A stretch of 64,000 bases of DNA, taken from the NCBI RefSeq assembly GCF_004768465.1, contig NZ_SRMF01000002.1:1-64000 (forward strand), in the 5' to 3' direction. The position numbers were made by a program, and so were the translations under genes. The notes below the pieces were generated by a model. The model was given only the letters and a program-made list of their open reading frames with translations, had not been told where the DNA came from and searched no databases. Source of the DNA: Natronospirillum operosum. GTDB lineage: Bacteria > Pseudomonadota > Gammaproteobacteria > Pseudomonadales > Natronospirillaceae. Shown piece by piece: positions 1-7,470 of the stretch; positions within the stretch are counted from its first letter, which is position 1; each line of letters opens with the position of its first letter.

Positions 1-59
1 AAACGTTGTAGCCATTTTACCGAAAAACAGCTGGAAACGCAGCATTCATGCGGGCTTCT

Positions 60-164
60 CTATTGTTCAGGGCCGACCACGTCGTTATCGATATTTTGAA
101 GCTCGTATCCTTCATCATCAATCGATCGGTAACTAAATAATCTCTTAATATTTTCAGAACTCAA
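60..164 (-). CDS. Possible short cassette ORF (TTG start)
   Basis: Left of the attC at 181-230 the next cassette begins. A 34-codon frame starts at TTG (164) behind an AGGTGG ribosome-binding-like stretch and ends with TAG at 60-62. The product is acidic and unrecognised. It may be an intact small cassette protein, or the 5' end of a longer gene that was truncated. Neither a family nor an attC for this cassette can be seen before the window ends. Confidence 0.25.
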   Translation of the reverse strand: MSSENIKRLFSYRSIDDEGYELQNIDNDVVGPEQ

Positions 165-180
165 AAGATACCACCTTGTA

Positions 181-230
181 CTTATAACGCAGCGGACACG
201 CGCTTGTCGCGTGCTCTGCTTTGTTATAAG
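181..230 (-). other. attC recombination site (short type)
   Basis: Core 7-mers TTATAAC (182-188) and GTTATAA (223-229) bound a near-perfect hairpin with the stem ACACGCGC/GCGCGTG-like around TTGT. It closes the cassette carrying the 224-760 gene, whose stop codon lies in the core. It is nearly the same as the attC at 3654-3701. Confidence 0.8.
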
Positions 231-760
231 CCGAATTTTCCGCCATACTCATTAATAAGCTCTCCTGCTTGGAACATTTGAACTACATAAGATTTATTTT
301 CACGGTCAAGCTCTACAAAGTAACCAAGCTCATACCCGCACACATGCTCTGGATGTGTTTTTCCATCGTAGGACCAAACACCATCAAAGCTGGATTTTGT
401 TAAAGTTCTCAATCTGGCTCTGTCGCTTATTTTCTCTTCTTCTGGGCGCTCAGATTTTTTCATTTCGATGGCAATAAGGTTATCCTTTTCCATAATCTCA
501 CCACGACTATGCAAGATCAGATCACATGTTATATTCACCACCTGCATATCATCATCAAGGATGGTTTTAACCTTGCCATTTTGCTTTCGGTTATATTCTG
601 GGTCTGCGTAGTACCCAGCATAACCATTATCGCTCGCCATCATCTGCAATGGCATCGCCAATCTAGCGCACAGATTACGCTCGCTCACACCACTTATAAT
701 GTTTTGTGCTTCCGCCTGTAGAAAAGCTTTCAAAGCCTCATTAAACACTTGTGATAGCAC
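224..760 (-). CDS. Cassette protein with PD-(D/E)XK nuclease-like motif
   Basis: 178 aa from a GTG at 760 that follows AAAGGAGAGG at good spacing. The frame is open further up to 793, but that part lies in the preceding attC. The middle of the protein has an Asp in a beta strand (DLILHSRG) followed by a strand reading LIAIEMKKS, which fits the D...(D/E)-x-K core of PD-(D/E)XK nuclease-fold proteins. A later GYFVELD strand would complete the sheet. The N-terminal ERNLCARLA segment is helical. It sits alone in its cassette, stop codon in the attC. Family unknown to me; nuclease activity is an inference from the motif only. Similar small nuclease-fold proteins are common in cassette arrays. Confidence 0.7.
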   Translation of the reverse strand: MLSQVFNEALKAFLQAEAQNIISGVSERNLCARLAMPLQMMASDNGYAGYYADPEYNRKQNGKVKTILDDDMQVVNITCDLILHSRGEIMEKDNLIAIEMKKSERPEEEKISDRARLRTLTKSSFDGVWSYDGKTHPEHVCGYELGYFVELDRENKSYVVQMFQAGELINEYGGKFGL

Positions 761-774
761 GACCTCTCCTTTGC

Positions 775-859
775 TTATAACGCTAGCCAGCACGCGCGGC
801 TACGGAATGGAGGCGAAGCCGCAATGTAGCAGACGTCGCTGTGCCTGGCCTGGTTAGGC
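775..859 (-). other. attC recombination site
   Basis: Core sites TTATAAC (775-781) and GTTAGGC (853-859, a perfect GTTRRRY). The 85 bp interior folds back on itself. It closes the cassette of the 854-1591 gene. It is clearly related to the attC at 1903-1986: both share the CACGCGCGG arm and the CGTCGCTGTGCCTG arm. Confidence 0.85.
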
Positions 860-1591
860 AACAGGGCACGCTGCAAGCTCCCTAGCAAAGTAATATTCAT
901 GCGAAGCCGCGATGGATCTACTATTCAAACTACAGACCGTCTCCCTGTCCACCGTACGATCTTCAGCACCTGCCAAGAACGCAGTATTCGGGGAAACTGG
1001 CATAAATGGGAGCTGGTGATACGCATCCGCCACGACGAACTCACCTTCTTCAGCCTGTATAAGACCCCACTTAATACCTTCGTAGTTGTGCCAATAACGA
1101 TCAAGGGAAATCTGTATCTCCAAGCCACTTGCTAAACGGGATGCTACGACACCTTCATCTCTGAAGAATGCACCACCTTTACTCTCAACAATCTCCTCCT
1201 GAGCTTTCGTCAAGCCTGAACCCGTCACACCCTTCAAAACCAAATCTTGGCAGTTGGACTGGTGAAAATGGTGACGCAATCGCCAGAGAAGATGGTATCG
1301 AGAAAGGGCATCGTGATTTCTCTCGGAGAATCCTTTTATATTGTCGGTTTCATCATGAAAGGCTGTTTCTATTGAGAGCATGTACCCAGTTTCAGCACGC
1401 TGATCCCAAGTGCGCTTTGTGCAGAATATTTTTGCCCTCTTGTGCCTCTTTACGACCTCCCCCGTTCTAACCATCCTCACTTCGACTTTGCCATCATGAT
1501 CGTAAAATTTAGAGATGGCATGGGCTGTATGGAAATGCTGATCCACCGTGAGCTCTCGGGGATTTCTTTTCATTGGAGGCTCGTAGGACAT
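854..1591 (-). CDS. Cassette protein of unknown function, DUF4238-like ending
   Basis: 245 aa. I chose ATG 1591 because AGAGGAGAGGAA lies just upstream, whereas the open frame above it runs into the cassette boundary. TAA stop at 854-856 inside the attC core. The protein has a basic N-terminal third (many His, Arg, Lys), a Trp/His-rich centre and a C-terminal stretch reading EFVVAD...LPFMPVSPNTAFLAG. That ending resembles the 'target-or-decoy' ending of DUF4238 proteins (strand, then PLSP-like turn). No signal peptide or membrane segment. The family match is weak and the function unknown. Confidence 0.7.
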   Translation of the reverse strand: MSYEPPMKRNPRELTVDQHFHTAHAISKFYDHDGKVEVRMVRTGEVVKRHKRAKIFCTKRTWDQRAETGYMLSIETAFHDETDNIKGFSERNHDALSRYHLLWRLRHHFHQSNCQDLVLKGVTGSGLTKAQEEIVESKGGAFFRDEGVVASRLASGLEIQISLDRYWHNYEGIKWGLIQAEEGEFVVADAYHQLPFMPVSPNTAFLAGAEDRTVDRETVCSLNSRSIAASHEYYFARELAACPVA

Positions 1592-1603
1592 TTCCTCTCC
1601 TCT

Positions 1604-1628
1604 GCCTAACGCCGTGCACATGGTTATT
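1604..1628 (-). other. Collapsed attC remnant
   Basis: A good R' core, GCCTAAC (1604-1610), opens the 854-1591 cassette. The only partner core nearby is GTTATTG (1622-1628), leaving a 25 bp unit where 48 bp or more is expected. The short stem GTGCAC is kept. It reads as an attC that has lost its middle. Confidence 0.4.
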
Positions 1629-1902
1629 GGGTGATGCACCGGACACGCTACCGCACGGTTCAGTGAAAAAACCGGAAACGTGCAAGGGCAAAAATGCCGG
1701 AGTTGCCATGGCGTATGTGCTTTCTTAGTGGCACACCAAACCAGTGGCGATTAAGTGGCCGGTTTCTATTATGCTTTAACAGAAGCACCGGGGACGGAGC
1801 TGCTGCTATTGAATTTAACTAATAACTGTAATGTTGGATTGCCAGCCAAGAACACTTAATTTTGATGGGCCTGCAAAGCCAACGAAGCTGCAAAGCAGAG
1901 CC
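1629..1902 (-). other. Apparently geneless cassette interior
   Basis: Between the collapsed attC and the attC at 1903-1986 there is about 270 bp with no leftward frame that has a ribosome-binding site and plausible composition. Frames here are short or run through the attC. I see no promoter or hairpin that stands out. It could be a promoter-only or RNA cassette, or a decayed gene. Confidence 0.4.
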
Positions 1903-1986
1903 CAATAACGCCCGCAGCACGCGCGGATTCGTAATGAAGGCGCAGCCGGAATGAAGAAGCCGTCGCTGTGCCTGCGATTGTTAAGC
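1903..1986 (-). other. attC recombination site
   Basis: Core sites CAATAAC (1903-1909) and GTTAAGC (1980-1986) with an 84 bp self-complementary interior. It closes the cassette of the 1989-2495 gene and is homologous to the attC at 775-859. Confidence 0.8.
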
Positions 1987-1988
1987 AT

Positions 1989-2495
1989 TCATGGCTGCGT
2001 TACTGTGGGTGAAAAATACTTCGTCATTGGCAATCTTGCCCAATCATACTGGTACTCAATATAGCCAATTCCGAAGAGCGTAAACACCAGCAAAGCCGAC
2101 GCCAGAATTCTGAAAAAGAACAACCTGAATTTGCTTGCCCAATCGTGCCTAGCCTCCAGCTTTAACTCCTGTTCTTTGAGCGCCACTTTTCGCGATTCTT
2201 CGGAGTTCAAGCCCTCGAACGCTCTGTAAAACCGAAGAAACTTAACCAACGAGTTCTCAAGGTCGTCTTTTAGCTCAAAGAACCCCTCTGGTTCCGTAGC
2301 ATCAAGGGCTTTCTCTTTCAGTTCTTCCAAGGCCGCGAAGTCAAGTTCTTCTAACTCTTTATCGAAATCTTCTCGTACCTCCGCTCTGGTTCGGTTATCG
2401 CGAGCAGGTAATGATGGTAGCTCATTGTTCGAGCCCGTTCCCGAGAAACCTTGTAAGTTTTGTATAATACTTGAAGGATCAAATCGTCCAGCCAT
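1989..2495 (-). CDS. Cassette protein, acidic coiled coil with C-terminal membrane anchor
   Basis: 168 aa, ATG 2495 preceded by GAAAGGATTTTCGAC. Residues about 35-115 are rich in Glu, Lys and Leu and look like helices or a coiled coil. Residues about 125-148 (LFFFRILASALLVFTLFGIGYI type) form one transmembrane helix near the C-terminus. The protein is therefore likely a tail-anchored inner-membrane protein with a cytoplasmic helical domain. No known family recognised. Single-gene cassette; its attC is at 1903-1986. Confidence 0.75.
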   Translation of the reverse strand: MAGRFDPSSIIQNLQGFSGTGSNNELPSLPARDNRTRAEVREDFDKELEELDFAALEELKEKALDATEPEGFFELKDDLENSLVKFLRFYRAFEGLNSEESRKVALKEQELKLEARHDWASKFRLFFFRILASALLVFTLFGIGYIEYQYDWARLPMTKYFSPTVTQP

Positions 2496-2514
2496 GTCGA
2501 AAATCCTTTCTATT

Positions 2515-2586
2515 GCTTAACGACCAAGCTCAGGCGCGCTGGAACCGCGCAGCGGTTTCAGCGTCGACTGGAGCGCCTTGTTGGGC
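2515..2586 (-). other. attC recombination site
   Basis: Core sites GCTTAAC (2515-2521) and GTTGGGC (2580-2586, matches GTTRRRY). The 72 bp interior has complementary arms (AGGCGCGCTGGAAC against the CGACTGGAGCGCCTT side). It closes the cassette of the 2589-2894 gene. Confidence 0.8.
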
Positions 2587-2588
2587 GC

Positions 2589-2894
2589 TCACAAGGCACC
2601 CTTGTTGCGGGAAATAAGCCCCCATAATTCATTTTCTTCCTTTCCTTTAAAGCGCACGGCACCAGCTCGAACCAGAATCTTTCGAAGCTCGTTATCATCG
2701 AAGCCGCCCAATCGTTTCTTAATTTCTCCAAAACTCCGCTTCTGCCACTGTTCATTCTCGAGCAATGACTTAGCCGCCACCTCTGCCATGAATTCCGTCC
2801 GAAGTTCGGTTTTGAGCCTTCTTTCCTGAATAGCGAACGTCACAAGACCAGTGACAACGGCGGTAATTGCGGCTGTAACGATTGTGGTTAACAT
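2589..2894 (-). CDS. Small cassette protein with N-terminal membrane helix
   Basis: 101 aa from ATG 2894, which follows AAGGAAACAGTT. The frame is open up to 3017, but that upstream part lies in the neighbouring attC and codes for nothing convincing. Residues 2-22 are a hydrophobic helix (TTIVTAAITAVVTGLVTFAI) and the rest is charged and helical with an FKGKEEN loop near the C-terminus. Likely a single-pass inner-membrane protein. Unknown family. It shares this one-helix-plus-soluble-domain form with the cassette gene to its right (2986-3630). Confidence 0.7.
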   Translation of the reverse strand: MLTTIVTAAITAVVTGLVTFAIQERRLKTELRTEFMAEVAAKSLLENEQWQKRSFGEIKKRLGGFDDNELRKILVRAGAVRFKGKEENELWGLISRNKGAL

Positions 2895-2913
2895 AACTGT
2901 TTCCTTCTTGGAC

Positions 2914-2991
2914 GCCCAACGCCCGCAATAAACGGCGCGAGGAACGAGCGTCCGGCGACCGAAGGGAGCGAATTTGATTGCTTGGTTATGC
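2914..2991 (-). other. attC recombination site
   Basis: Core sites GCCCAAC (2914-2920) and GTTATGC (2985-2991) enclose a 78 bp imperfect palindrome. It closes the cassette of the 2986-3630 gene, whose stop codon lies in the core. Confidence 0.8.
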
Positions 2992-3630
2992 ATTTTCGCG
3001 CTCCCCGCCATCATCACCCTCTGATGATTTTACATGAAGAGGCTGAGACCCTTGTAAGACCCCAATGAGTGATTTCCTTATTTCCTCCTGCTCTTTCACT
3101 TCCTCCTCTGAAACTGGAAAGCTTTCAACATTCATCTTCAGCGCTGAATCTCCGTACAATACTTTTATCAGACCACGTCGCACGAGAGCATTCTCGTCTT
3201 CCAAGCGTCCATGCGCCTCTGGAGCATAAACACCTTTTTTCACATGGACCTCATCGAACTCATAGCCGAGGCTTTTACCCATTTCCATTAGCAAATTAGC
3301 TAGTCTATCCGTCATTCGTTCTTGCCACTGAACTTGCAGGTTTTCATTTTCTTTGGGAAAGCTGGCCAAATGATCCAAATAAGCCTTCCAGGAATCGGCG
3401 ACTGACTTATATTTTTTTCCCCTGAACTCAAGGTCAATCATATTCAGCGCTCGAACATGATCCGATGAGAGATTTGCGGCTCGTGTCGCCATCAGCGTCT
3501 TGAAGATCCAAATTTTTCGCCCACGTTGTTCCCTGAATACCTCAAGCCACTTTTGCACCTGCACTGCGAGGATTGGCGCAATTACGACCGCAGCAACCAT
3601 TAATACGTTCGTGAGTGTCATATCGTTCAT
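2986..3630 (-). CDS. Membrane-anchored cassette protein, DUF6680-like
   Basis: 214 aa, start ATG 3630 (a second ATG lies three codons in). Residues 4-25 form a transmembrane helix. The cytoplasmic part has the stretch IFKTLMATRA...HV.ALNMIDLEF, which I recognise as the signature of the widespread DUF6680 family. The last 40 residues are acidic and Gly/Glu-rich and probably disordered. The family has no assigned activity that I know of. Single-gene cassette; the TAA stop falls inside the attC core at 2985-2991. Confidence 0.75.
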   Translation of the reverse strand: MNDMTLTNVLMVAAVVIAPILAVQVQKWLEVFREQRGRKIWIFKTLMATRAANLSSDHVRALNMIDLEFRGKKYKSVADSWKAYLDHLASFPKENENLQVQWQERMTDRLANLLMEMGKSLGYEFDEVHVKKGVYAPEAHGRLEDENALVRRGLIKVLYGDSALKMNVESFPVSEEEVKEQEEIRKSLIGVLQGSQPLHVKSSEGDDGGERENA

Positions 3631-3653
3631 AAAGCGCTCTAAGAATTATTTAT

Positions 3654-3701
3654 GCATAACGCCGCCAACACGCGCTTGTCGCGTGCTTGGCATTGTTAAG
3701 G
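3654..3701 (-). other. attC recombination site (short type)
   Basis: Core sites GCATAAC (3654-3660) and GTTAAGG (3695-3701) around an almost perfect 48 bp hairpin containing CACGCGCTTGTCGCGTG. It closes the GIY-YIG cassette and is a sibling of the site at 181-230. Confidence 0.8.
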
Positions 3702-3704
3702 CCC

Positions 3705-4172
3705 TCAGTGATTATCAAAGTCATTATGTGGCGTCTCCAAGCTAACTGATGCATACATTTCCAGAAGTGCCTGGCGCATCGGATCTGGTTCGGCAACGTA
3801 GCGCACCTGCATTGCTCTAACTCTCTGCTTCTGCTCTATGAACTCAGGCCCAAACGTAGGATGCCTTTCTAGGCTGGCACGTGAACCCTCGGCAACATAC
3901 GTTGCTTGCGTCATACCAGTGACTTCGCGCGCAAGCCTGAACGCAAACGTTGCTGAGTTATGTCCTGAGCTTGGGCGACAGTGATACTGCAACCTCCGCC
4001 TCATCGAGTCTGTTCTGCCCACGTATAAATTGACGCTGTTCTCTGAGAAAAGATAAACACCTGACTCAGGGATTTCACACGGTAGTGTTGCAACGGTAAC
4101 CGGATTCATACTCAAAAGCCCTTGGAATGATGGCTCTAGAGAATCAATGTATTCCTTAAAAACAGGATGCAT
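3705..4172 (-). CDS. GIY-YIG nuclease-fold cassette protein
   Basis: 155 aa, ATG 4172, TGA 3705-3707. The GIY-YIG core is visible: GVY at residues 38-40, YVGR at 50-53, then Arg58-60 and His64 in the following helix. This is the usual order of the catalytic Tyr, Tyr and Arg of the fold. The C-terminal half has a helix-rich tail (FIEQKQRVRAMQVRYV...). No DNA-binding zinc finger is seen. Stand-alone GIY-YIG proteins of this size are common in cassette arrays; whether this one cuts DNA is not shown. The conserved metal-binding Glu of classical members is not obvious. Confidence 0.82.
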   Translation of the reverse strand: MHPVFKEYIDSLEPSFQGLLSMNPVTVATLPCEIPESGVYLFSENSVNLYVGRTDSMRRRLQYHCRPSSGHNSATFAFRLAREVTGMTQATYVAEGSRASLERHPTFGPEFIEQKQRVRAMQVRYVAEPDPMRQALLEMYASVSLETPHNDFDNH

Positions 4173-4182
4173 GCTCAGATTG

Positions 4183-4254
4183 CCTTAACGCTCGCAACAG
4201 CGGAAAATTGGGAGCGCAGCGAGTAATTTTTCCGGCTGCTTGCGCTTGTTATAC
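4183..4254 (-). other. attC recombination site
   Basis: Core sites CCTTAAC (4183-4189) and GTTATAC (4248-4254) around a 72 bp palindrome (arms CGCAACAGCGGAAAA and TTTTTCCGGCTGCTTGCG). It closes the large ABC-3C cassette. Confidence 0.85.
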
Positions 4255-4282
4255 GTGACCAGCTCCAGAATTCCCAAAAAAG

Positions 4283-6001
4283 TCATAATGATTCTTGATA
4301 ATGAATATTTAGGAATCTCTTGTTCTTTGTGAAAGTTGCGCGAACGTGATTGCTCATATTAAGCTTCAATGTTAGCAAATCCTCCGGCGACAACATGTCC
4401 TTGTTCAAGGTTAATATATATTGCTTATTGGCTAGACTTCCTAATGTAGAGCTGATGTAATCAAGATTCTTTATGAGAGTGTCTCGATCAACTTCGAATA
4501 TGTTGTCATGAATTAGTAGACCGGGATGTCGGCCTTCAGTGCTCGGTGATGTCAAAAGTGCATAGTCATAAAAAAACACCTTTTCTCTATCGATACTGTG
4601 ACTTCCATCATCATAAATTCTCAAGTCAAATTTTACGATCTCTTTATTATCTTTGACCTCTACATCAAATGAGCATTGTTGATTGCCATAGACATATTCA
4701 TGCATTTCTAAAATTAAAGACTCTATAGATTCCACTGAATCTTTAGCTTCAATAACATATGTGTCAAGTAGGTGAATTTGGTTTTTTCTCTCAATATCTT
4801 TGTCTTTTCTTTCCTGTTCGTGATTGCTGAATGCTTCAAGGAAAGAGTTTAAGGAAGAATAATCTTCCATTTTTCTTTGGTGTATAGCGATTGTTTTCTT
4901 TAGGCTTTTTAGAAGCCCTTCTTGGTCTAATAGTGACACTTTTTCTTTGTAGCGATTATCTAGTGTCTTCAATTCTTCATCTAGTGCGCCGATTTCTTTG
5001 GTGACGTTTTCTTTTCTTTCATTTATAAGTGAGCGTTGGAAATCGTCAATTTTCTTTTTGAATGCGCTAACTTCTGACAACTCCTTTTTAATCAGATCGC
5101 CTAGTCCATCCTTAAATTGGTTATATAGATCCGCGACTTCATTTTCATCTATGTAGTTATCGCCTTTGAATAGCTGTATTTTTGAGATTTCAGATTTCAA
5201 AACTTCTTGACGCGCACGTTTATCTTCAATTTCATCTTCAAGGGCGATAATTTCAGATTTTACTATGTCGTAGCCTTCTATATTCTCAAGTCTATCAATA
5301 TCCTTCTGAGTCTTTTCGGCTTGATTTTTTAGATCATTTAGGTCTGCTTTTGCCTCTGAAATATTCTTGCCAGTTAATGCCTCAACGCTTTCCTTTACTT
5401 TGGATTTGGCTGCTCTTATCTTTTCTAAATCTCTGCTTAGATGATTTGCTTGATTATAGGGAGCTGGATTAATTCCCAGTAAGTAAAGGTGCGGCTCATA
5501 ATCTGGCGGTATGCGTTTGTCTGTATCAAAACACTTGATGATAGATTTGAATTCTGATTTTTCATCTCTAATTAGCGGTCCAAGGATAGATCGAAATGAT
5601 GGCGATTCATTTGTACTAATTGATCCGAAAGTTAAAGATGTCAAATACTCCAAAACCTGGCTTTTATTTGCTACTGGCTTGAGCTTACCGTTGACATAAA
5701 GTTGCGGAAAGTCTTCTTTGAATACATTCCTGCGAATAGTGATTTTCTTATCGTCAACCTCGAAGTCTAAGCAAATCTCGAATCCTTCAGGTAAATCATT
5801 TTTTGGTATCTTCGATACCCGGCTTTTACCGTGATCTTTAAGAAGTGCATAGTTGATAAATTCAATACACAGAGACTTTCCAACTCCGTTAGTTTTAACG
5901 GAATCGTCAGTTGTTTCGCCAAGTATAAGATTGAACCCATTGAAAAAATCAATGGGTTCAAAAAGGCTTGGTTCGCTGTATAGTCTTTTAATCTTCAGCA
6001 T
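4283..6001 (-). CDS. ABC-3C system ATPase (SMC/RecN-like, DUF2326 type)
   Basis: 572 aa. The ABC-type head is split by a long coiled coil. Walker A, NGVGKS, is at residues 38-43, preceded by the ILGET strand typical of DUF2326 ATPases. Residues about 185-420 are a Lys/Glu-rich coiled coil with a hinge-like break. The C-terminal head has LLIHDNIF in the Walker B position, with His-Asp-Asn in place of the usual Asp-Glu. Its ATG (6001) overlaps the upstream small gene by 14 nt, so the three genes are probably translationally coupled. In the known ABC-3C family this ATPase is the sensor or motor of a biological-conflict system. Very AT-rich compared with the chromosome, indicating transfer. Confidence 0.85.
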   Translation of the reverse strand: MLKIKRLYSEPSLFEPIDFFNGFNLILGETTDDSVKTNGVGKSLCIEFINYALLKDHGKSRVSKIPKNDLPEGFEICLDFEVDDKKITIRRNVFKEDFPQLYVNGKLKPVANKSQVLEYLTSLTFGSISTNESPSFRSILGPLIRDEKSEFKSIIKCFDTDKRIPPDYEPHLYLLGINPAPYNQANHLSRDLEKIRAAKSKVKESVEALTGKNISEAKADLNDLKNQAEKTQKDIDRLENIEGYDIVKSEIIALEDEIEDKRARQEVLKSEISKIQLFKGDNYIDENEVADLYNQFKDGLGDLIKKELSEVSAFKKKIDDFQRSLINERKENVTKEIGALDEELKTLDNRYKEKVSLLDQEGLLKSLKKTIAIHQRKMEDYSSLNSFLEAFSNHEQERKDKDIERKNQIHLLDTYVIEAKDSVESIESLILEMHEYVYGNQQCSFDVEVKDNKEIVKFDLRIYDDGSHSIDREKVFFYDYALLTSPSTEGRHPGLLIHDNIFEVDRDTLIKNLDYISSTLGSLANKQYILTLNKDMLSPEDLLTLKLNMSNHVRATFTKNKRFLNIHYQESL

Positions 6002-6230
6002 TTGAAATTATATACGGTTCATCGAATTCAATAATGTCCAGCGTATACAGAAATAATATTCCGTAATAAAGACTTTTGGCTCCAATTTTGTTGCTTTTCC
6101 TTAGAGATCGTGCAGCATCAAAAATGCTGATCATTCGACTTTCAGACGCATTAATCAGTTTTAAAATTTCTGCGCCAATGACAGGAGCCGACTTTTCTAA
6201 ATTTTCATTTTTTGAAACTAAGTTAGCCAT
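5988..6230 (-). CDS. ABC-3C system middle component
   Basis: 80 aa. ATG 6230 lies inside the end of the SMEK gene (8 nt overlap) and the stop lies inside the start of the ATPase gene. The sequence is a compact helical protein with the conserved arrangement seen in ABC-3C middle components: ILKLIN, then a Ser/Arg-rich turn, then ...KSLYYGILFLYTLDIIEF...P.I near the C-terminus. In the family this small winged-helix-like protein links the SMEK or effector protein to the ATPase. Function here is inferred from context and this match. Confidence 0.8.
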   Translation of the reverse strand: MANLVSKNENLEKSAPVIGAEILKLINASESRMISIFDAARSLRKSNKIGAKSLYYGILFLYTLDIIEFDEPYIISNAED

Positions 6231-7188
6231 TGCTCACCTTCCTGTTAGGAAAGACGTTGCATTTTATAAGTTGGTCCACAATGTAGAATTCAGCTGCACA
6301 TGCATCAAATGAGAATCCAAGATTTGATAGGTGATTTTTGAACGATTCCACTAACTCATTTAAGGCAGCTTTAGGGTCACCATCACACTTGGTTAAAATG
6401 TCATCGCTATAACCTTTTAAATATGTTCCCGCACGTCGTAGTGCCTGTGATCCTATGTCACTTTCTTCATTTATGGCGCCAAGCACCTGTCCATACTCAA
6501 TATATAGATCGTAGTATCGGTTGGTTAAATATGTAGCGTGATCAGCGAAGCGTTTATGTATCTTGTTGTCAGGATCGGGATCTTCGATAAAGCCGTTTCC
6601 TGCTTCTGGGTGTTTTTCATTACTTAGCATTTCAATCATTGCCAAAATAGTATTGACTTCGTTTGGCAAGGTTGAGTCAGACTGATCCTGCAATTCCTTT
6701 ATCAAAAAGTCACGGATAGCTTTGATTTTTTCAATGTCAGTGAGGTACTTAATGTCCTTTAAGACGTCGTTTACATCCCAAATATCATTTTCGGTATCGA
6801 TTGAAAACTGATCATTGCCTATACTCTTGTCTTTGTGTTTGCTCTTTTTGGCAATGTTTAAAATAATCAAGCGGTCGTACTTTTCGAAAAGCTTATGTTC
6901 AATAAATTTATCCACGGTCGTTGTTGTTTTCTTTAACGACGAAGTTGACGTTACCTGAACAGAAATTTTGTTGTTTAAGTCTCTAAGGTCTATGGCTGCG
7001 GCATTTGGGTCAAACTGGTTTGCATTCTTTAAGCTGTAGCCATAAACAAGATTCAATAATTGTTCGTAGAAGTCTTCCGAAAAATTATTCACATCTGTTA
7101 GGTTCAACTTGTTACTTGCTTCAACCAACGGTGGAATGCGCGTAAGCAGAGTGATGATAGTTGTTATGTATTCCTGCTTCTTGGTCAT
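6223..7188 (-). CDS. SMEK-domain protein of an ABC-3C conflict system
   Basis: 321 aa from ATG 7188 (GGAT a few bases upstream; a TTG at 7236 would add 16 residues). Residues about 25-80 carry the SMEK-domain block: NNFSEDFYEQLLNLVYGYSL, then AAAIDLRDLNNKISVQVTST and a KF.EHKL.EKYDRL strand. The D...QVTS arrangement resembles a restriction-endonuclease-like core. The C-terminal half (about 190-321) is helical and matches the family's second domain with no motif I can name. First gene of a three-gene overlapping operon. Promoter probably in the 140 bp between 7190 and the attC at 7387, because such a long cassette would be poorly served by Pc alone. Confidence 0.83.
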   Translation of the reverse strand: MTKKQEYITTIITLLTRIPPLVEASNKLNLTDVNNFSEDFYEQLLNLVYGYSLKNANQFDPNAAAIDLRDLNNKISVQVTSTSSLKKTTTTVDKFIEHKLFEKYDRLIILNIAKKSKHKDKSIGNDQFSIDTENDIWDVNDVLKDIKYLTDIEKIKAIRDFLIKELQDQSDSTLPNEVNTILAMIEMLSNEKHPEAGNGFIEDPDPDNKIHKRFADHATYLTNRYYDLYIEYGQVLGAINEESDIGSQALRRAGTYLKGYSDDILTKCDGDPKAALNELVESFKNHLSNLGFSFDACAAEFYIVDQLIKCNVFPNRKVSNG

Positions 7189-7386
7189 TATTTGATCCGT
7201 TTTGCCCTTCAGCCTTACTTCTCGCAGCGGTGTCAATGATAGCGGATACAGAACTTTTTATCGCCCATGATCCTGACAAATCAATTCATGATCTTTGAAA
7301 AGCTACCTCTTCCGCCACTCTCATGAATACTAGAGACAGTTTACCTAGTTAAATCCGATCTTAGTCGAAGGCGCACATGATTGCCC

Positions 7387-7464
7387 GTATAACGCCCGGC
7401 TCACGCGCCGGTTTGGGGCCGCGAAGCGGCGGAAAATCGGTCGCTGTGCAGCCGATTGTTATTG
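7387..7464 (-). other. attC recombination site
   Basis: Core sites GTATAAC (7387-7393) and GTTATTG (7458-7464). The 78 bp interior contains the classic CGGCTCACGCGCCGG arm and the GGTCGCTGTGCAGCCG arm. It closes the first cassette. Confidence 0.88.
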
Positions 7465-7470
7465 GGCGGG

